A stretch of DNA of 64,000 nt from Streptomyces griseorubiginosus. Its GTDB lineage: Bacteria > Actinomycetota > Actinomycetes > Streptomycetales > Streptomycetaceae. Positions 1 to 7,375 of the stretch are shown one piece after another (position 1 is the stretch's first letter; the number at the start of each line of letters is the position of its first letter). The stretch lies in contig NZ_KQ948744.1 in NCBI RefSeq assembly GCF_001514195.1, positions 62,001-126,000 on the forward strand, read 5' to 3'. A program made the position numbers and the translations under genes. The notes beneath the pieces are model-generated. The model was not told the origin of the DNA, made no database searches, and was given only the letters and a program-made list of their open reading frames with translations.

Positions 1-2
1 CC

Positions 3-335
3 GGCTGGGACACCGGCGATCACCAGGTGGAGATCCTGCTGGCCCAGTTCGAGCAGCGGGAGGCTCCGGCGGCCCCCGCCGACGACAGTTCGAGCAGCCG
101 GTACTGGGCTGAGACGGATCCGGACGTGCGGAGCCGCCCGCTGCCCGGCACCGGCGAGGGCAAGGTGTACGTCCACCCGAAGCCGTCCGCCGAGGCCAAC
201 GCGCTCCCCGGCGTGAGCGCGGAGGCACACGCGTCACGCGGTGACCTCTCCCTGCACATCTGGATCTACGGCGACGACCCCGTCCCCTGGCGAACGATCA
301 TGGATCTCGCCGAACGGCAGATGGAGCGACTGTGA
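3..335 (+). CDS. Membrane-anchored paralogue family protein, type A (5' end outside window)
   Basis: The reading frame is already open at the left edge, so only the last 110 residues are visible. They match the C-terminal part of the protein at 1336-2241: both have a GW...D region, a stretch with G-V/Y-Y-H-K-P-like residues, an I-W-I-Y-D core and the same ending MDLAERQMERL. The stop TGA overlaps the GTG of the next gene by three bases (GTGA), which implies translational coupling. Function is unknown. By analogy with its full-length paralogue, this part should be an extracytoplasmic domain behind an N-terminal membrane anchor. Confidence 0.8.
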   Translation, partial: GWDTGDHQVEILLAQFEQREAPAAPADDSSSSRYWAETDPDVRSRPLPGTGEGKVYVHPKPSAEANALPGVSAEAHASRGDLSLHIWIYGDDPVPWRTIMDLAERQMERL

Positions 336-1183
336 GCGGCACGACGAGCGGCGAGGCCGGGGCGGCGGAGCCGGTCCTGGACGAGGAGAGCGGGGCCGCG
401 TCCGAGCCGTCGTCCCCGCGCGACCGCCTGCGCGGCGCCGCGTCCGCGCTGCGCTGGGTCACCGCGGCGGTGGTCTTCGCCGTGGCGGGAACCACCACGG
501 CGTACGGCGTCGGCCGCCTGGACCGGGGAGACCTGCCGGGGCTGGCCGCAGAGGCGGACGGCCTGTGGGAGTTCCCGCGCCTGAGCAGCCCGCCGCTGCC
601 CTCCGACAGCCCGGCCCCGTTCGCCGACGAGGACCGGCCCGGCGCCCACCACGCCGATCCTCGGGCCCTGGTCCTGCCCGCGCCCAAGGGTGCGGTGGAG
701 GACCGGGCGCTGCGCGGCTCCGACGGCTGGCTGGCGACCGAGGACTTCCTGGCGGAGTACGTCGAGCCGGACCGGGCCGCCCTCGGGCAGCTGCTCGTCG
801 ACTCCGGTCTGCGGCACGTCACCGCACGCGGCTGGACCACCGAGGACGGCACCCGGACCCGCGTCTACCTGCTCCACTTCGGTACGGCGGCGGTCGTGGA
901 CGACCTGTTCCACCGGCACATGGCGGGCCTGGACGCCCCCGGACACCGGGTGCGCGGCGCCGAGCGGGCCGTCTCCGACCAGGAGCTCCCCGACACCACC
1001 GGTATCGAGGAGATCCGCCGTGCCGTGTACGACGAGACCCGGCCGTACGGCAGGGAGCATGTCCGGCAGGGCTATCTGTCCGCGGGGGATGTGCTGGCCG
1101 TGGTGCTCCAGTCCCGCGAGGGCACGGTCGGCACCGTGCCCTTCCTTCAGACCCTGGCCCTCCAGAGCCAGCTCCTGACCTGA
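332..1183 (+). CDS. Membrane-anchored protein, type B paralogue
   Basis: This 283-aa protein starts at a GTG inside the preceding stop codon (GTGA overlap). An acidic 30-residue N-terminus is followed by R-R-A-L-like basic residues, one hydrophobic segment at about residues 45-62 and a large outside domain containing D-G-W-L-A-T-E-D-F-L. It aligns along its length with the product of 3092-4123, including the endings LQSQLL. No enzyme motif was recognised. It belongs to a repeated run of coupled genes whose products are all single-pass membrane proteins, so they may form one envelope-associated assembly; that last point is inference. Confidence 0.82.
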   Translation: MSGTTSGEAGAAEPVLDEESGAASEPSSPRDRLRGAASALRWVTAAVVFAVAGTTTAYGVGRLDRGDLPGLAAEADGLWEFPRLSSPPLPSDSPAPFADEDRPGAHHADPRALVLPAPKGAVEDRALRGSDGWLATEDFLAEYVEPDRAALGQLLVDSGLRHVTARGWTTEDGTRTRVYLLHFGTAAVVDDLFHRHMAGLDAPGHRVRGAERAVSDQELPDTTGIEEIRRAVYDETRPYGREHVRQGYLSAGDVLAVVLQSREGTVGTVPFLQTLALQSQLLT

Positions 1184-1281
1184 ACCGGGCCGCGGATGCG
1201 GTTCGGGGCAGCCGCGTTGCGGATGTGTCCGGATCGTGATCAACCCTCCGTACAACTCTGGGGATTGACCGAAGGTCTCCT

Positions 1282-1312
1282 GTGAAGCGCGCATACGGAA
1301 TGCGCGCTTCAC
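1282..1312. terminator. Perfect 13-bp hairpin between paralogue genes
   Basis: GTGAAGCGCGCAT and its exact reverse complement are separated by a 5-base loop (ACGGA). It lies 98 bases after the stop of the preceding gene and 23 bases before the likely next start. There is no T-run, as is common for Streptomyces terminators. It could also act as an attenuator or operator for the downstream gene. Confidence 0.6.
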
Positions 1313-1335
1313 GCTTTGTGGGGGACGCATTGGAA

Positions 1336-2241
1336 GTGCCCGAAGAGAGGGCCGACGAGCGGTTCGAGCCGGTTGAGCGAGTTGCGCCGACTGAGCCGAC
1401 TGAGCGGGTTGCGACGGCTGAGCCGGTTACGCCGGTTGTGACGGCTGAGCCAACTACACCGGTTACGACGGCTGAGCCGACCACGCCGGTTACGGCTGAG
1501 CCCGTTGCGCCGGCACCGGTGGCCGAGGCCCGGTCGCCGCGCCGCCGGGGCCGTACGACTCTGCTGATCGCCGCCGCGGCCGTGCTCGGTGTCGTGGCCG
1601 GGACCTGCGCCGGATACCTGATCCAGGCCGACCGCGACCCCACCCCGCTGCCCTCGCTCTCCCAGCCGACACTCGCCCAGGCGAAGGGCGACGGCCCCGA
1701 GCCGCTGTCCGCCGCGCAGGACCGCCGCGTCAAGACCGACGGCGACCTGCGGAAGCTGCTGGTGAAGAAGCCGGCAGGGACGAAGAAGGCGGTGTGGCTG
1801 TCCTCGGTCGACGGCTGGCTGAGCCTGCCCGCGTACGCGGACACCTACGTCAAGCCGGGCCCAGCCTTCGGCGACGCCATCAGCGACGAGTTCCGCAGGG
1901 CGGTGTCGACCGGGTGGACCAAGGGGCAGGCGGACTTCGAGGTCCAGTTGGTCCAGTTCCGGCAGGAGGAGGTCCTTGCGGCCTCCGAGGTCACGTCGGG
2001 CAACCAGTCCTGGGCGGCCGACGAGTCCGCCACCCGGAGCTGGGCGCTTCCCGGCACGGAGGACGGTATGGCGTACGCCCACGACAAGCCGAGGACGAAG
2101 CCCGGTTACCTGCCGCAGTACTACGCCGAGGCGTACGCGTGGCGGGGCGACGTCGCGGTCATGGTCTGGATCTACGACACCAAGCCCATCCCCAAGAAGT
2201 CGATCATGGACCTGGCCGAGAGGCAGATGGAGCGGCTGTGA
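1336..2241 (+). CDS. Membrane-anchored protein, type A paralogue
   Basis: Start chosen at GTG 1336, ten bases after GGGGA; an in-frame GTG at 1282 lies inside the hairpin and is less likely, and TTG 1330 is possible. The 301-aa product has a low-complexity N-terminus built from imperfect T-A-E-P-T-T-P-V repeats (about residues 15-60), an arginine-rich stop-transfer stretch, a transmembrane segment at about 75-95 and an outside domain with S-V-D-G-W-L. It is the full-length version of the truncated gene at 3-335. The stop overlaps the next GTG. Function unknown. Confidence 0.8.
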   Translation: MPEERADERFEPVERVAPTEPTERVATAEPVTPVVTAEPTTPVTTAEPTTPVTAEPVAPAPVAEARSPRRRGRTTLLIAAAAVLGVVAGTCAGYLIQADRDPTPLPSLSQPTLAQAKGDGPEPLSAAQDRRVKTDGDLRKLLVKKPAGTKKAVWLSSVDGWLSLPAYADTYVKPGPAFGDAISDEFRRAVSTGWTKGQADFEVQLVQFRQEEVLAASEVTSGNQSWAADESATRSWALPGTEDGMAYAHDKPRTKPGYLPQYYAEAYAWRGDVAVMVWIYDTKPIPKKSIMDLAERQMERL

Positions 2242-3095
2242 GCGAGAACGCCGAGAGTGCTGAGAGCGGCGTGAACGCCGAGAACGCCGGGGGCGTGGTG
2301 CGCGAGGCGGCCGCTCCGGAATCGGTCCGTGCCGGTCGCGGGCGCCGGGGTGGCCGTATCGCCGTCTCGGTCGTGGCGGCTGGGGCCGTCGTGGCGGGGG
2401 TGGGTTTCACGGTCGTCACTGTGAACGGCGCGAACCGCGACGCGGGCGCGCCCGTGTGGACGTTCCCGAAGGGGGACAAGGCCGGGGCCGGTGAGGACAA
2501 GGCGGCTCCCGAGAAGGGACTGGGCGCGATGCTCGTGCCGTACGGCGCCGACGGCTGGAGCCGAGGGCCGGACATGGCGGAGTTCGGGTCCGACGCGGAG
2601 CTCAGCGGGGCCAGGGCGACGGCGCTGGCGAAGGAGTCGCTCAGCGGCTTGCCGCGCAGCCAGCGCAAGGCGCTGGAGAAGCGGATCGACAAGCAGCGCA
2701 TCTCGGGGATCGCGATGCGCAGTTACGTCAGCACCGAGGAGCTGTCCTCCGTCTACACGGACCAGGCCTCCGTGGTGACCGTCCAGCTGGCCCAGATGGC
2801 GAGTACGGCGGCGGTCCGCGGCCTCGCCCGCTCCCAGCAGGGCTTCCTCGACGCCCTCGGGATCTTCGACGAGGGCCCGAAGATCGAGGGGCACAAGGAC
2901 GCGGCGTGCTACCTGCCGCCGTCGGACAAGAAGGACGGCAAGAACGGCCTCCAGTCCATGTACTGCGTCGCCGCGCAGGGCAACGTCCTGGTCACCCTCA
3001 ACGCGACCAGTGCGAAGCCCCTCCAGAAGACAGGCATAGCCATGTTCCTGCGCGAACAGCTCGACCGCATCGAGGAGCCGGGGGAGGCGGTATGA
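2238..3095 (+). CDS. Membrane-anchored protein, type C
   Basis: GTG start overlaps the preceding TGA. The 285-aa product has an R-G-R-R-G-G-R motif followed by a hydrophobic segment (about residues 37-58), then an extracytoplasmic domain rich in Lys/Asp, with a paired-Cys pattern near the C-terminus (A-C-Y-L-P-P and M-Y-C-V-A). The C-terminal ending (FLREQLDRIEEPG) recalls the type A ending, so it is probably a divergent member of the same family. It is coupled to the next gene by an ATGA overlap. No enzymatic function is visible. Confidence 0.78.
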   Translation: MSENAESAESGVNAENAGGVVREAAAPESVRAGRGRRGGRIAVSVVAAGAVVAGVGFTVVTVNGANRDAGAPVWTFPKGDKAGAGEDKAAPEKGLGAMLVPYGADGWSRGPDMAEFGSDAELSGARATALAKESLSGLPRSQRKALEKRIDKQRISGIAMRSYVSTEELSSVYTDQASVVTVQLAQMASTAAVRGLARSQQGFLDALGIFDEGPKIEGHKDAACYLPPSDKKDGKNGLQSMYCVAAQGNVLVTLNATSAKPLQKTGIAMFLREQLDRIEEPGEAV

Positions 3096-4123
3096 CCCAC
3101 CAGGCAGAAGAGACCGACCGCAGCACGAGCCGGGTCCCCGCGGAGGGCCCCACCTCCGGTCTGCCCCGGTCCGACGAGCCCCAGCCGGCCCCGTCGGCGT
3201 CGGCTGCCGCGCGGGAGCCCGTCCCGGCACCCGTCGTCCCCACCGACGAGCCCGAGCTCGGCACCGACTCCGCGGCCGTCCCCCCGGGCGCACCCACTGC
3301 CGTACCAGACGCCACCGCGGCTCTCCCGGAGTCCAACCCGCCCCTCGCGCCCCGCCCCCTCAAGTCCCGCCGTCTGCTCCGGGCCGCACTCCGCTGGACG
3401 GCCGCGGTGGTCGTCTTCGCGGCGGTGGGAGCCGGGACGGCGTACGGGATCGCGGGCATGGAGCGGACCGACGTCCCCGGGCTCGGGACCGTGTCGGACG
3501 GTAGGTGGGTGTACCCCACGCTCACGAAGCCGCCATTGCCGAAGGGCCGTCCAGGACCGCTCGCCGAGGGCAACAAGAGCGGGACGCACTACGCCGATCT
3601 GCGCCGACTGGTGCTGCCCGCGCCGCAGCAGGCGACGGCGGATCCGGCGCTGCGCGGCACCGACGGCTGGCTCCCGACGAAGGACTTCCTCACGGAGTAC
3701 GCGGAGAAGCGCGACCGCGAGGAACTGGCGCAGAGGTTCACCCAGTACGGGCTACGTCACATCGCCGCCCGCGGCTGGACCACCCCCGACGGCACGCACA
3801 CCCGCGTCTACCTGCTCCAGTTCGACACCGCGGCCGTCGTAGACGAGCTCATCGGCCAGATCGCCCCGTACGGCGGCCCGGGCTACCAGCTGCGCGGCGC
3901 CGCCGAGTCGGTCTCCGACGACGGCTTCCCGGCCAAGGCCCAGATCGAGGACGTCACGCGCGTCGTCTACACCGAGTCCAAGCCGTACGGCACCGAACAG
4001 ACCCGCCAGGCCTACCTGGCCGCCGGTGACGTGCTCGCCCTGGTCGTGCAGGACCGCAAGGGCAGCGCGCACGCCGTCCCCTTCCAGCAGACGGTGACCC
4101 TCCAGAGCCAGCTCCTGGCGTGA
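3092..4123 (+). CDS. Membrane-anchored protein, type B paralogue
   Basis: ATG start overlaps the previous TGA (ATGA). The 343-aa product has a long Pro/Ala/Ser-rich N-terminus (residues 1-90), an R-R-L-L-R basic stretch, one transmembrane helix at about 103-122 and an outside domain with G-T-D-G-W-L-P-T-K-D-F-L. This domain is clearly homologous to residues 40-283 of the gene at 332-1183. It is the last gene of the coupled series. Role unknown; the arrangement A-B / A-C-B suggests block duplication followed by divergence. Confidence 0.82.
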   Translation: MTHQAEETDRSTSRVPAEGPTSGLPRSDEPQPAPSASAAAREPVPAPVVPTDEPELGTDSAAVPPGAPTAVPDATAALPESNPPLAPRPLKSRRLLRAALRWTAAVVVFAAVGAGTAYGIAGMERTDVPGLGTVSDGRWVYPTLTKPPLPKGRPGPLAEGNKSGTHYADLRRLVLPAPQQATADPALRGTDGWLPTKDFLTEYAEKRDREELAQRFTQYGLRHIAARGWTTPDGTHTRVYLLQFDTAAVVDELIGQIAPYGGPGYQLRGAAESVSDDGFPAKAQIEDVTRVVYTESKPYGTEQTRQAYLAAGDVLALVVQDRKGSAHAVPFQQTVTLQSQLLA

Positions 4124-4216
4124 GGAGGCCCGCACGGTCCCCCGGGCCCCGGCCGCGTAAGCTGGGGCCCGGCCCTGTGTACATGCACCGCACTCCGCTC
4201 ATCCGAGGAGCACCCC

Positions 4217-4315
4217 GTGGAGATCTTCTTCGAAGCCCTGCTGGTCCTGGTCTGCGTCGGCGTCCTCGCCTTCGCCGGACTGACCGTGAAGAAGCTGTAC
4301 CAGGGCCAGCGCTGA
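4217..4315 (+). CDS. 32-aa single-pass membrane peptide
   Basis: A short gene with a clear ribosome-binding site (GAGGAG, six bases before GTG). The product starts MEIFFEALLVLVCVG, continues as a hydrophobic helix to about residue 23 and ends in a basic tail VKKLYQGQR, so the C-terminus should face the cytoplasm. It sits just upstream of the nitrobindin gene and could be co-transcribed with it. Its coding character rests on the RBS, the coherent helix and the positive-inside tail. Confidence 0.6.
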   Translation: MEIFFEALLVLVCVGVLAFAGLTVKKLYQGQR

Positions 4316-4338
4316 CCTTCGTCTAGGAACCGCCACTC

Positions 4339-4914
4339 ATGATCGAGATCCCGTCCGACCTCCACAAGGACCTCGTCCCGCTCGCCTTCCTGCTCGGCAA
4401 CTGGGCCGGCGCGGGCGTGCACGACTTCCCCGGCTCGGAGAAGTGCAACTTCGGCCAGGAAGTGACCTTCAGCCACGACGGCCGGGACTTCCTGGAGTAC
4501 GAGTCCCACACCTGGGTCCTCGACAACGACGGCAACAAGGTCCGCCCGCTGGAGACCGAGCACGGCTTCTGGCGCATCGACTCCGACCGCAAGGTCGAGG
4601 TGACGATGGTCCGCGACGACGGCGTGGTCGAGATCTGGTACGGCGAGATGGCCGACCAGAAGCCGCAGATCGACCTGGTGACCGACGCCGTCGCCCGCAC
4701 GGCCGCCTCCGGGCCGTACAGCGGTGGCAAGCGCCTGTACGGCTACGTCAAGAGCGACCTCATGTGGGTCGGCGAGAAGCAGACCCCCGAGGTCGAGCTG
4801 CGTCCCTACATGTCGGCCCACCTGAAGAAGGTCGTCACCCCGGAGGAGGTCGAGCGCTGGGCCAAGGCCCTGCCCGACGACATGCCGGACGACGGCATCG
4901 CCTTCTTCAAGTAG
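4339..4914 (+). CDS. Nitrobindin-type heme-binding beta-barrel protein
   Basis: 191 aa. The signature G-x-W-x-G-x-G (GNWAGAG, residues 20-26) near the N-terminus and the alternating beta-strand pattern identify the FABP-like/nitrobindin (THAP4 C-terminal domain) family. The conserved His near the C-terminus (in MSAHLKK) fits the axial heme ligand of that family. Family members bind ferric heme and can convert peroxynitrite to nitrate; that role is known for the family and inferred here. The gene lies just upstream of nur. Its stop codon is part of the first unit of a short tandem repeat. Confidence 0.88.
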   Translation: MIEIPSDLHKDLVPLAFLLGNWAGAGVHDFPGSEKCNFGQEVTFSHDGRDFLEYESHTWVLDNDGNKVRPLETEHGFWRIDSDRKVEVTMVRDDGVVEIWYGEMADQKPQIDLVTDAVARTAASGPYSGGKRLYGYVKSDLMWVGEKQTPEVELRPYMSAHLKKVVTPEEVERWAKALPDDMPDDGIAFFK

Positions 4915-4980
4915 GCCCCGGATTCGAGTAGGCCCGCTCCCGATTTCAGTGGGCCCGCTCCCGATTCCGGTGGGCTCCGC
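4910..4980. repeat. 21-bp tandem repeat starting at a stop codon
   Basis: The unit AGTGGGCCCGCTCCCGATTYC occurs at 4927-4947 and 4948-4968. A shorter version at 4910-4926 includes the nitrobindin stop codon, and a partial copy lies at 4969-4980. It looks like a duplication seeded from the 3' end of the gene. Confidence 0.75.
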
Positions 4981-4992
4981 GCCGGGAGGTCC

Positions 4993-4998
4993 TAGACT
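4993..4998 (+). promoter_or_regulatory. Leaderless-type -10 box of nur
   Basis: TAGACT lies seven bases before GTG 5006. The same TAnnnT-N6/7-start geometry occurs before many genes in this window. It supports GTG 5006 as both transcription and translation start. Confidence 0.55.
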
Positions 4999-5005
4999 TT
5001 CCGGT

Positions 5006-5458
5006 GTGGTGAGCACCGACTGGAAGAGCGACCTCAGGCAGCGCGGCTACCGGCTGACGCCGCAGCGCCAGCTTGTCCTCGAAGCTGTGGACACCCTGGA
5101 GCACGCGACCCCCGACGACATCCTCACGGAAGTGAAGAAGACCGCCTCGGGGGTCAACATCTCCACGGTCTACCGGACCCTGGAGCTCCTCGAGGAGCTC
5201 GGGCTGGTCAGCCATGCCCACCTGGGGCACGGGGCGCCGACGTACCACCTCGCCGACCGGCACCACCACATCCACCTGGTCTGCCGCGACTGCCAGAACG
5301 TCATCGAGGCCGACATCAAGGTGGCCGCCGAGTTCACGGCCAAGCTGCGCGACACCTTCGGCTTCGAGACCGACATGAAGCACTTCGCGATCTTCGGCCG
5401 CTGCAAGGACTGTTCTCTCAAGTCCCTTGAGATCAAGAATTCAACTACCGAGTCGTAG
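5006..5458 (+). CDS. nur: Nickel uptake regulator Nur (Fur family)
   Basis: 150 aa. It is a metal-dependent repressor of nickel transport and superoxide dismutase genes in Streptomyces. A winged-helix DNA-binding domain (residues 1-84, with RGYRLTPQR and STVYRTLELL) is followed by the dimerisation domain. The metal ligands match S. coelicolor Nur numbering exactly: His70, His72 and His126 for the nickel-specific site, and His33, His86, His88 and His90 for the second site. A C-x2-C pair is at residues 93/96 and another near 133/136. The start GTG 5006 is chosen because of the -10 box and because it gives the native N-terminus. Nearly certain by sequence. Confidence 0.95.
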   Translation: MVSTDWKSDLRQRGYRLTPQRQLVLEAVDTLEHATPDDILTEVKKTASGVNISTVYRTLELLEELGLVSHAHLGHGAPTYHLADRHHHIHLVCRDCQNVIEADIKVAAEFTAKLRDTFGFETDMKHFAIFGRCKDCSLKSLEIKNSTTES

Positions 5459-5461
5459 GCT
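5456..5461 (+). promoter_or_regulatory. Leaderless-type -10 box overlapping the nur stop codon
   Basis: TAGGCT begins with the TAG stop of nur and lies seven bases before ATG 5469. The folate-binding protein gene may therefore have its own start site despite the tight spacing. Confidence 0.45.
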
Positions 5462-5468
5462 TGTGCAT

Positions 5469-6434
5469 ATGAAGAGCCCTCTGCTGTCCCTGCCCGGCGC
5501 CGTCCCCGCCGAGGGCGTGGACGAAGGCGTCGCCGCGCACTACGGCGACCTGTTCCGCGAACAGCGCGCCCTCGCCGACGGCACCGGATTCGTCGACCTC
5601 TCGCACCGCGGGGTCGTCTCCGTCACCGGCGACGACCGCCTCAGCTGGCTGCACCTGCTGCTCACCCAGCACGTCAGCGACCTGCCCACCGGCCAGGCCA
5701 CCGAGGCGCTGATCCTCTCCGCGCACGGCCACATCGAGCACGCCCTGTACCTCGTCGACGACGGCACGACCGTCTGGGCCCATGTCGAACCCGGCACCCA
5801 GGGCGCGTTGATCGCCTACCTGGAGTCGATGAAGTTCTTCTACCGGGTCGAAGTCGCCGACCGCACCGACGAGTTCGCCGTCGTCCACCTCCCCGCCGGG
5901 TCCATCGCCGAGGTGCCGGACGGGGTCGTCGTACGCGAGACGCCGTACGGCCGCGATCTCTTCCTGCCGCGCGCCGAACTGGAGTCCTACGCCGAGAAGT
6001 CCGGGCCCGCGGCCGGGCTGCTGGCCTACGAGGCGCTGCGCGTCGAGCACCACCGCCCCCGCCTCGGCTTCGAGACCGACCACCGCACCATCCCGCACGA
6101 GCTGGGCTGGATCGGTTCGGCGGTGCACCTCCAGAAGGGCTGCTACCGCGGCCAGGAGACCGTCGCCCGCGTCCAGAACCTCGGCAAGCCGCCGCGGCGC
6201 CTGGTCTTCCTGCACCTGGACGGCAGCGAGGTCCATCTGCCGCCCGCCGGCGCCGACCTCCGGCTCGCGGACGAGGGGCCCGACGGCCGCAAGATCGGCT
6301 TCGTGACGACGTCCGTACGGCACCACGAGCTCGGCCCGGTCGCCCTCGCCCTGGTCAAGCGGAACATCCCCCTGGACGCACGCCTCGTCGCGGAGACAAC
6401 GGCGGCGGCTCAGGAAGTGGTCGTGGAGCCGTAG
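5469..6434 (+). CDS. ygfZ: Folate-binding YgfZ-like protein (GcvT family)
   Basis: 321 aa. The family signature K-G-C-Y-x-G-Q-E (KGCYRGQE, about residues 222-229) identifies a YgfZ/IBA57-type tetrahydrofolate-dependent protein, which assists maturation or repair of iron-sulfur enzymes in other bacteria. The GcvT-like N-terminal half starts with a G-F-V-D-L-S-H-R-G motif. It lies 10 bases after nur on the same strand. ATG 5469 is preferred over the in-frame GTG at 5463 because of the -10 spacing. Function is assigned by family, so the exact client enzymes are unknown. Confidence 0.88.
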   Translation: MKSPLLSLPGAVPAEGVDEGVAAHYGDLFREQRALADGTGFVDLSHRGVVSVTGDDRLSWLHLLLTQHVSDLPTGQATEALILSAHGHIEHALYLVDDGTTVWAHVEPGTQGALIAYLESMKFFYRVEVADRTDEFAVVHLPAGSIAEVPDGVVVRETPYGRDLFLPRAELESYAEKSGPAAGLLAYEALRVEHHRPRLGFETDHRTIPHELGWIGSAVHLQKGCYRGQETVARVQNLGKPPRRLVFLHLDGSEVHLPPAGADLRLADEGPDGRKIGFVTTSVRHHELGPVALALVKRNIPLDARLVAETTAAAQEVVVEP

Positions 6435-6451
6435 ATCCAGACCGGTTGGCG

Positions 6452-7177
6452 TCACGACGAGCAGTTCTCGCCGCCGGCGTCCAGCGTCACCCACACCGAC
6501 GCCCGGTGGACCGTGTCGGTGCCCGGTGGAAGCCGGGTGCTGACCAGGCCCGCCACATCGGCGCCCGCCTTCGCCGGGACCAGCTGGACGCCGGTGTAGG
6601 TGGTGGCGCCGAGCAGGTAGTCGGAGGTCGCGTCCGGGATCAGCACCGCGCCGATCTCGAAGCTCGCTCCGCGCTGCGCCGGGAAGTCGCCGATCTGCGG
6701 GCAGGCGTCCCAGCTGGTCGGGCCGGTGTCGGGCCCGGTCAGATGCACCCGCCCCAGCAGGTTCAGGGCGGCCTCGCCCTTCCTGTGCGCGACCAGCCAC
6801 AGGGTGTGGTGCGGCGGGATCACCGCGAGGCCGTAGACCTTCTGGTGCAGCCGCACCGAGGCGGCCTGCTGCGGGTACTGGATCCGTACGGAGGCCGCGG
6901 CGGCAGACGGGGAGACGGACGGTGGTGCCGCCTGCGACTGCCTCACGGGGGCCGTGGGCCCGTCCCCCTCGGCGCCCGAGCCGAGGCCGGTGAGTGCCGA
7001 GACCACCGCCGCGATCCCGGTCAGCCCGCCCAGCGCGGTGATCAGGAAACCGGTCAGCAGGACGGCACGCGGGATGCTCTGCGGGCCCGACAACGTTTCC
7101 CGCTCCTCGTCGGGGTGGCCGTCCGAGGGGCCTTCCCCGTCCCGGGACTCCCCGGTCGTCGTGATGCGTGTGCTCAT
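6452..7177 (-). CDS. Single-pass membrane protein, unknown function
   Basis: 241 aa from ATG 7177, preceded by GGAGGG. A charged cytoplasmic N-terminus (residues 1-38) is followed by a transmembrane helix at about 40-62, then a Ser/Pro/Ala-rich linker and an extracytoplasmic domain of about 150 residues with two Cys (in WDACPQIG and the C-terminal ENCSS) that could form a disulfide. The gene converges with ygfZ, leaving only 17 bases between them. No family was recognised. Confidence 0.75.
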   Translation of the reverse strand: MSTRITTTGESRDGEGPSDGHPDEERETLSGPQSIPRAVLLTGFLITALGGLTGIAAVVSALTGLGSGAEGDGPTAPVRQSQAAPPSVSPSAAAASVRIQYPQQAASVRLHQKVYGLAVIPPHHTLWLVAHRKGEAALNLLGRVHLTGPDTGPTSWDACPQIGDFPAQRGASFEIGAVLIPDATSDYLLGATTYTGVQLVPAKAGADVAGLVSTRLPPGTDTVHRASVWVTLDAGGENCSS

Positions 7178-7375
7178 GCCTGAACCGACCCTCCCGGTCG
7201 TGAGCGCCCCGCCCCCCGCGCGGGGCGCTCTCCACGTCCAGGGTGCGTCCGGCCGGAAACCCTGGGCGCGATATGCCGTTGAAAACCCATAATTTGGCAA
7301 CGGGCAGCGACCGGCCGGACACGGGGAGCAAGTGTTCGGGCGAACGAGGTGACGACCTGTCCCGGGGGAGGCGCC

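Noticed and set aside
5463..5468. GTG 5463 as start of the YgfZ-like gene
   Set aside because: It lies one base after the predicted -10 box, whereas ATG 5469 has the normal spacing.
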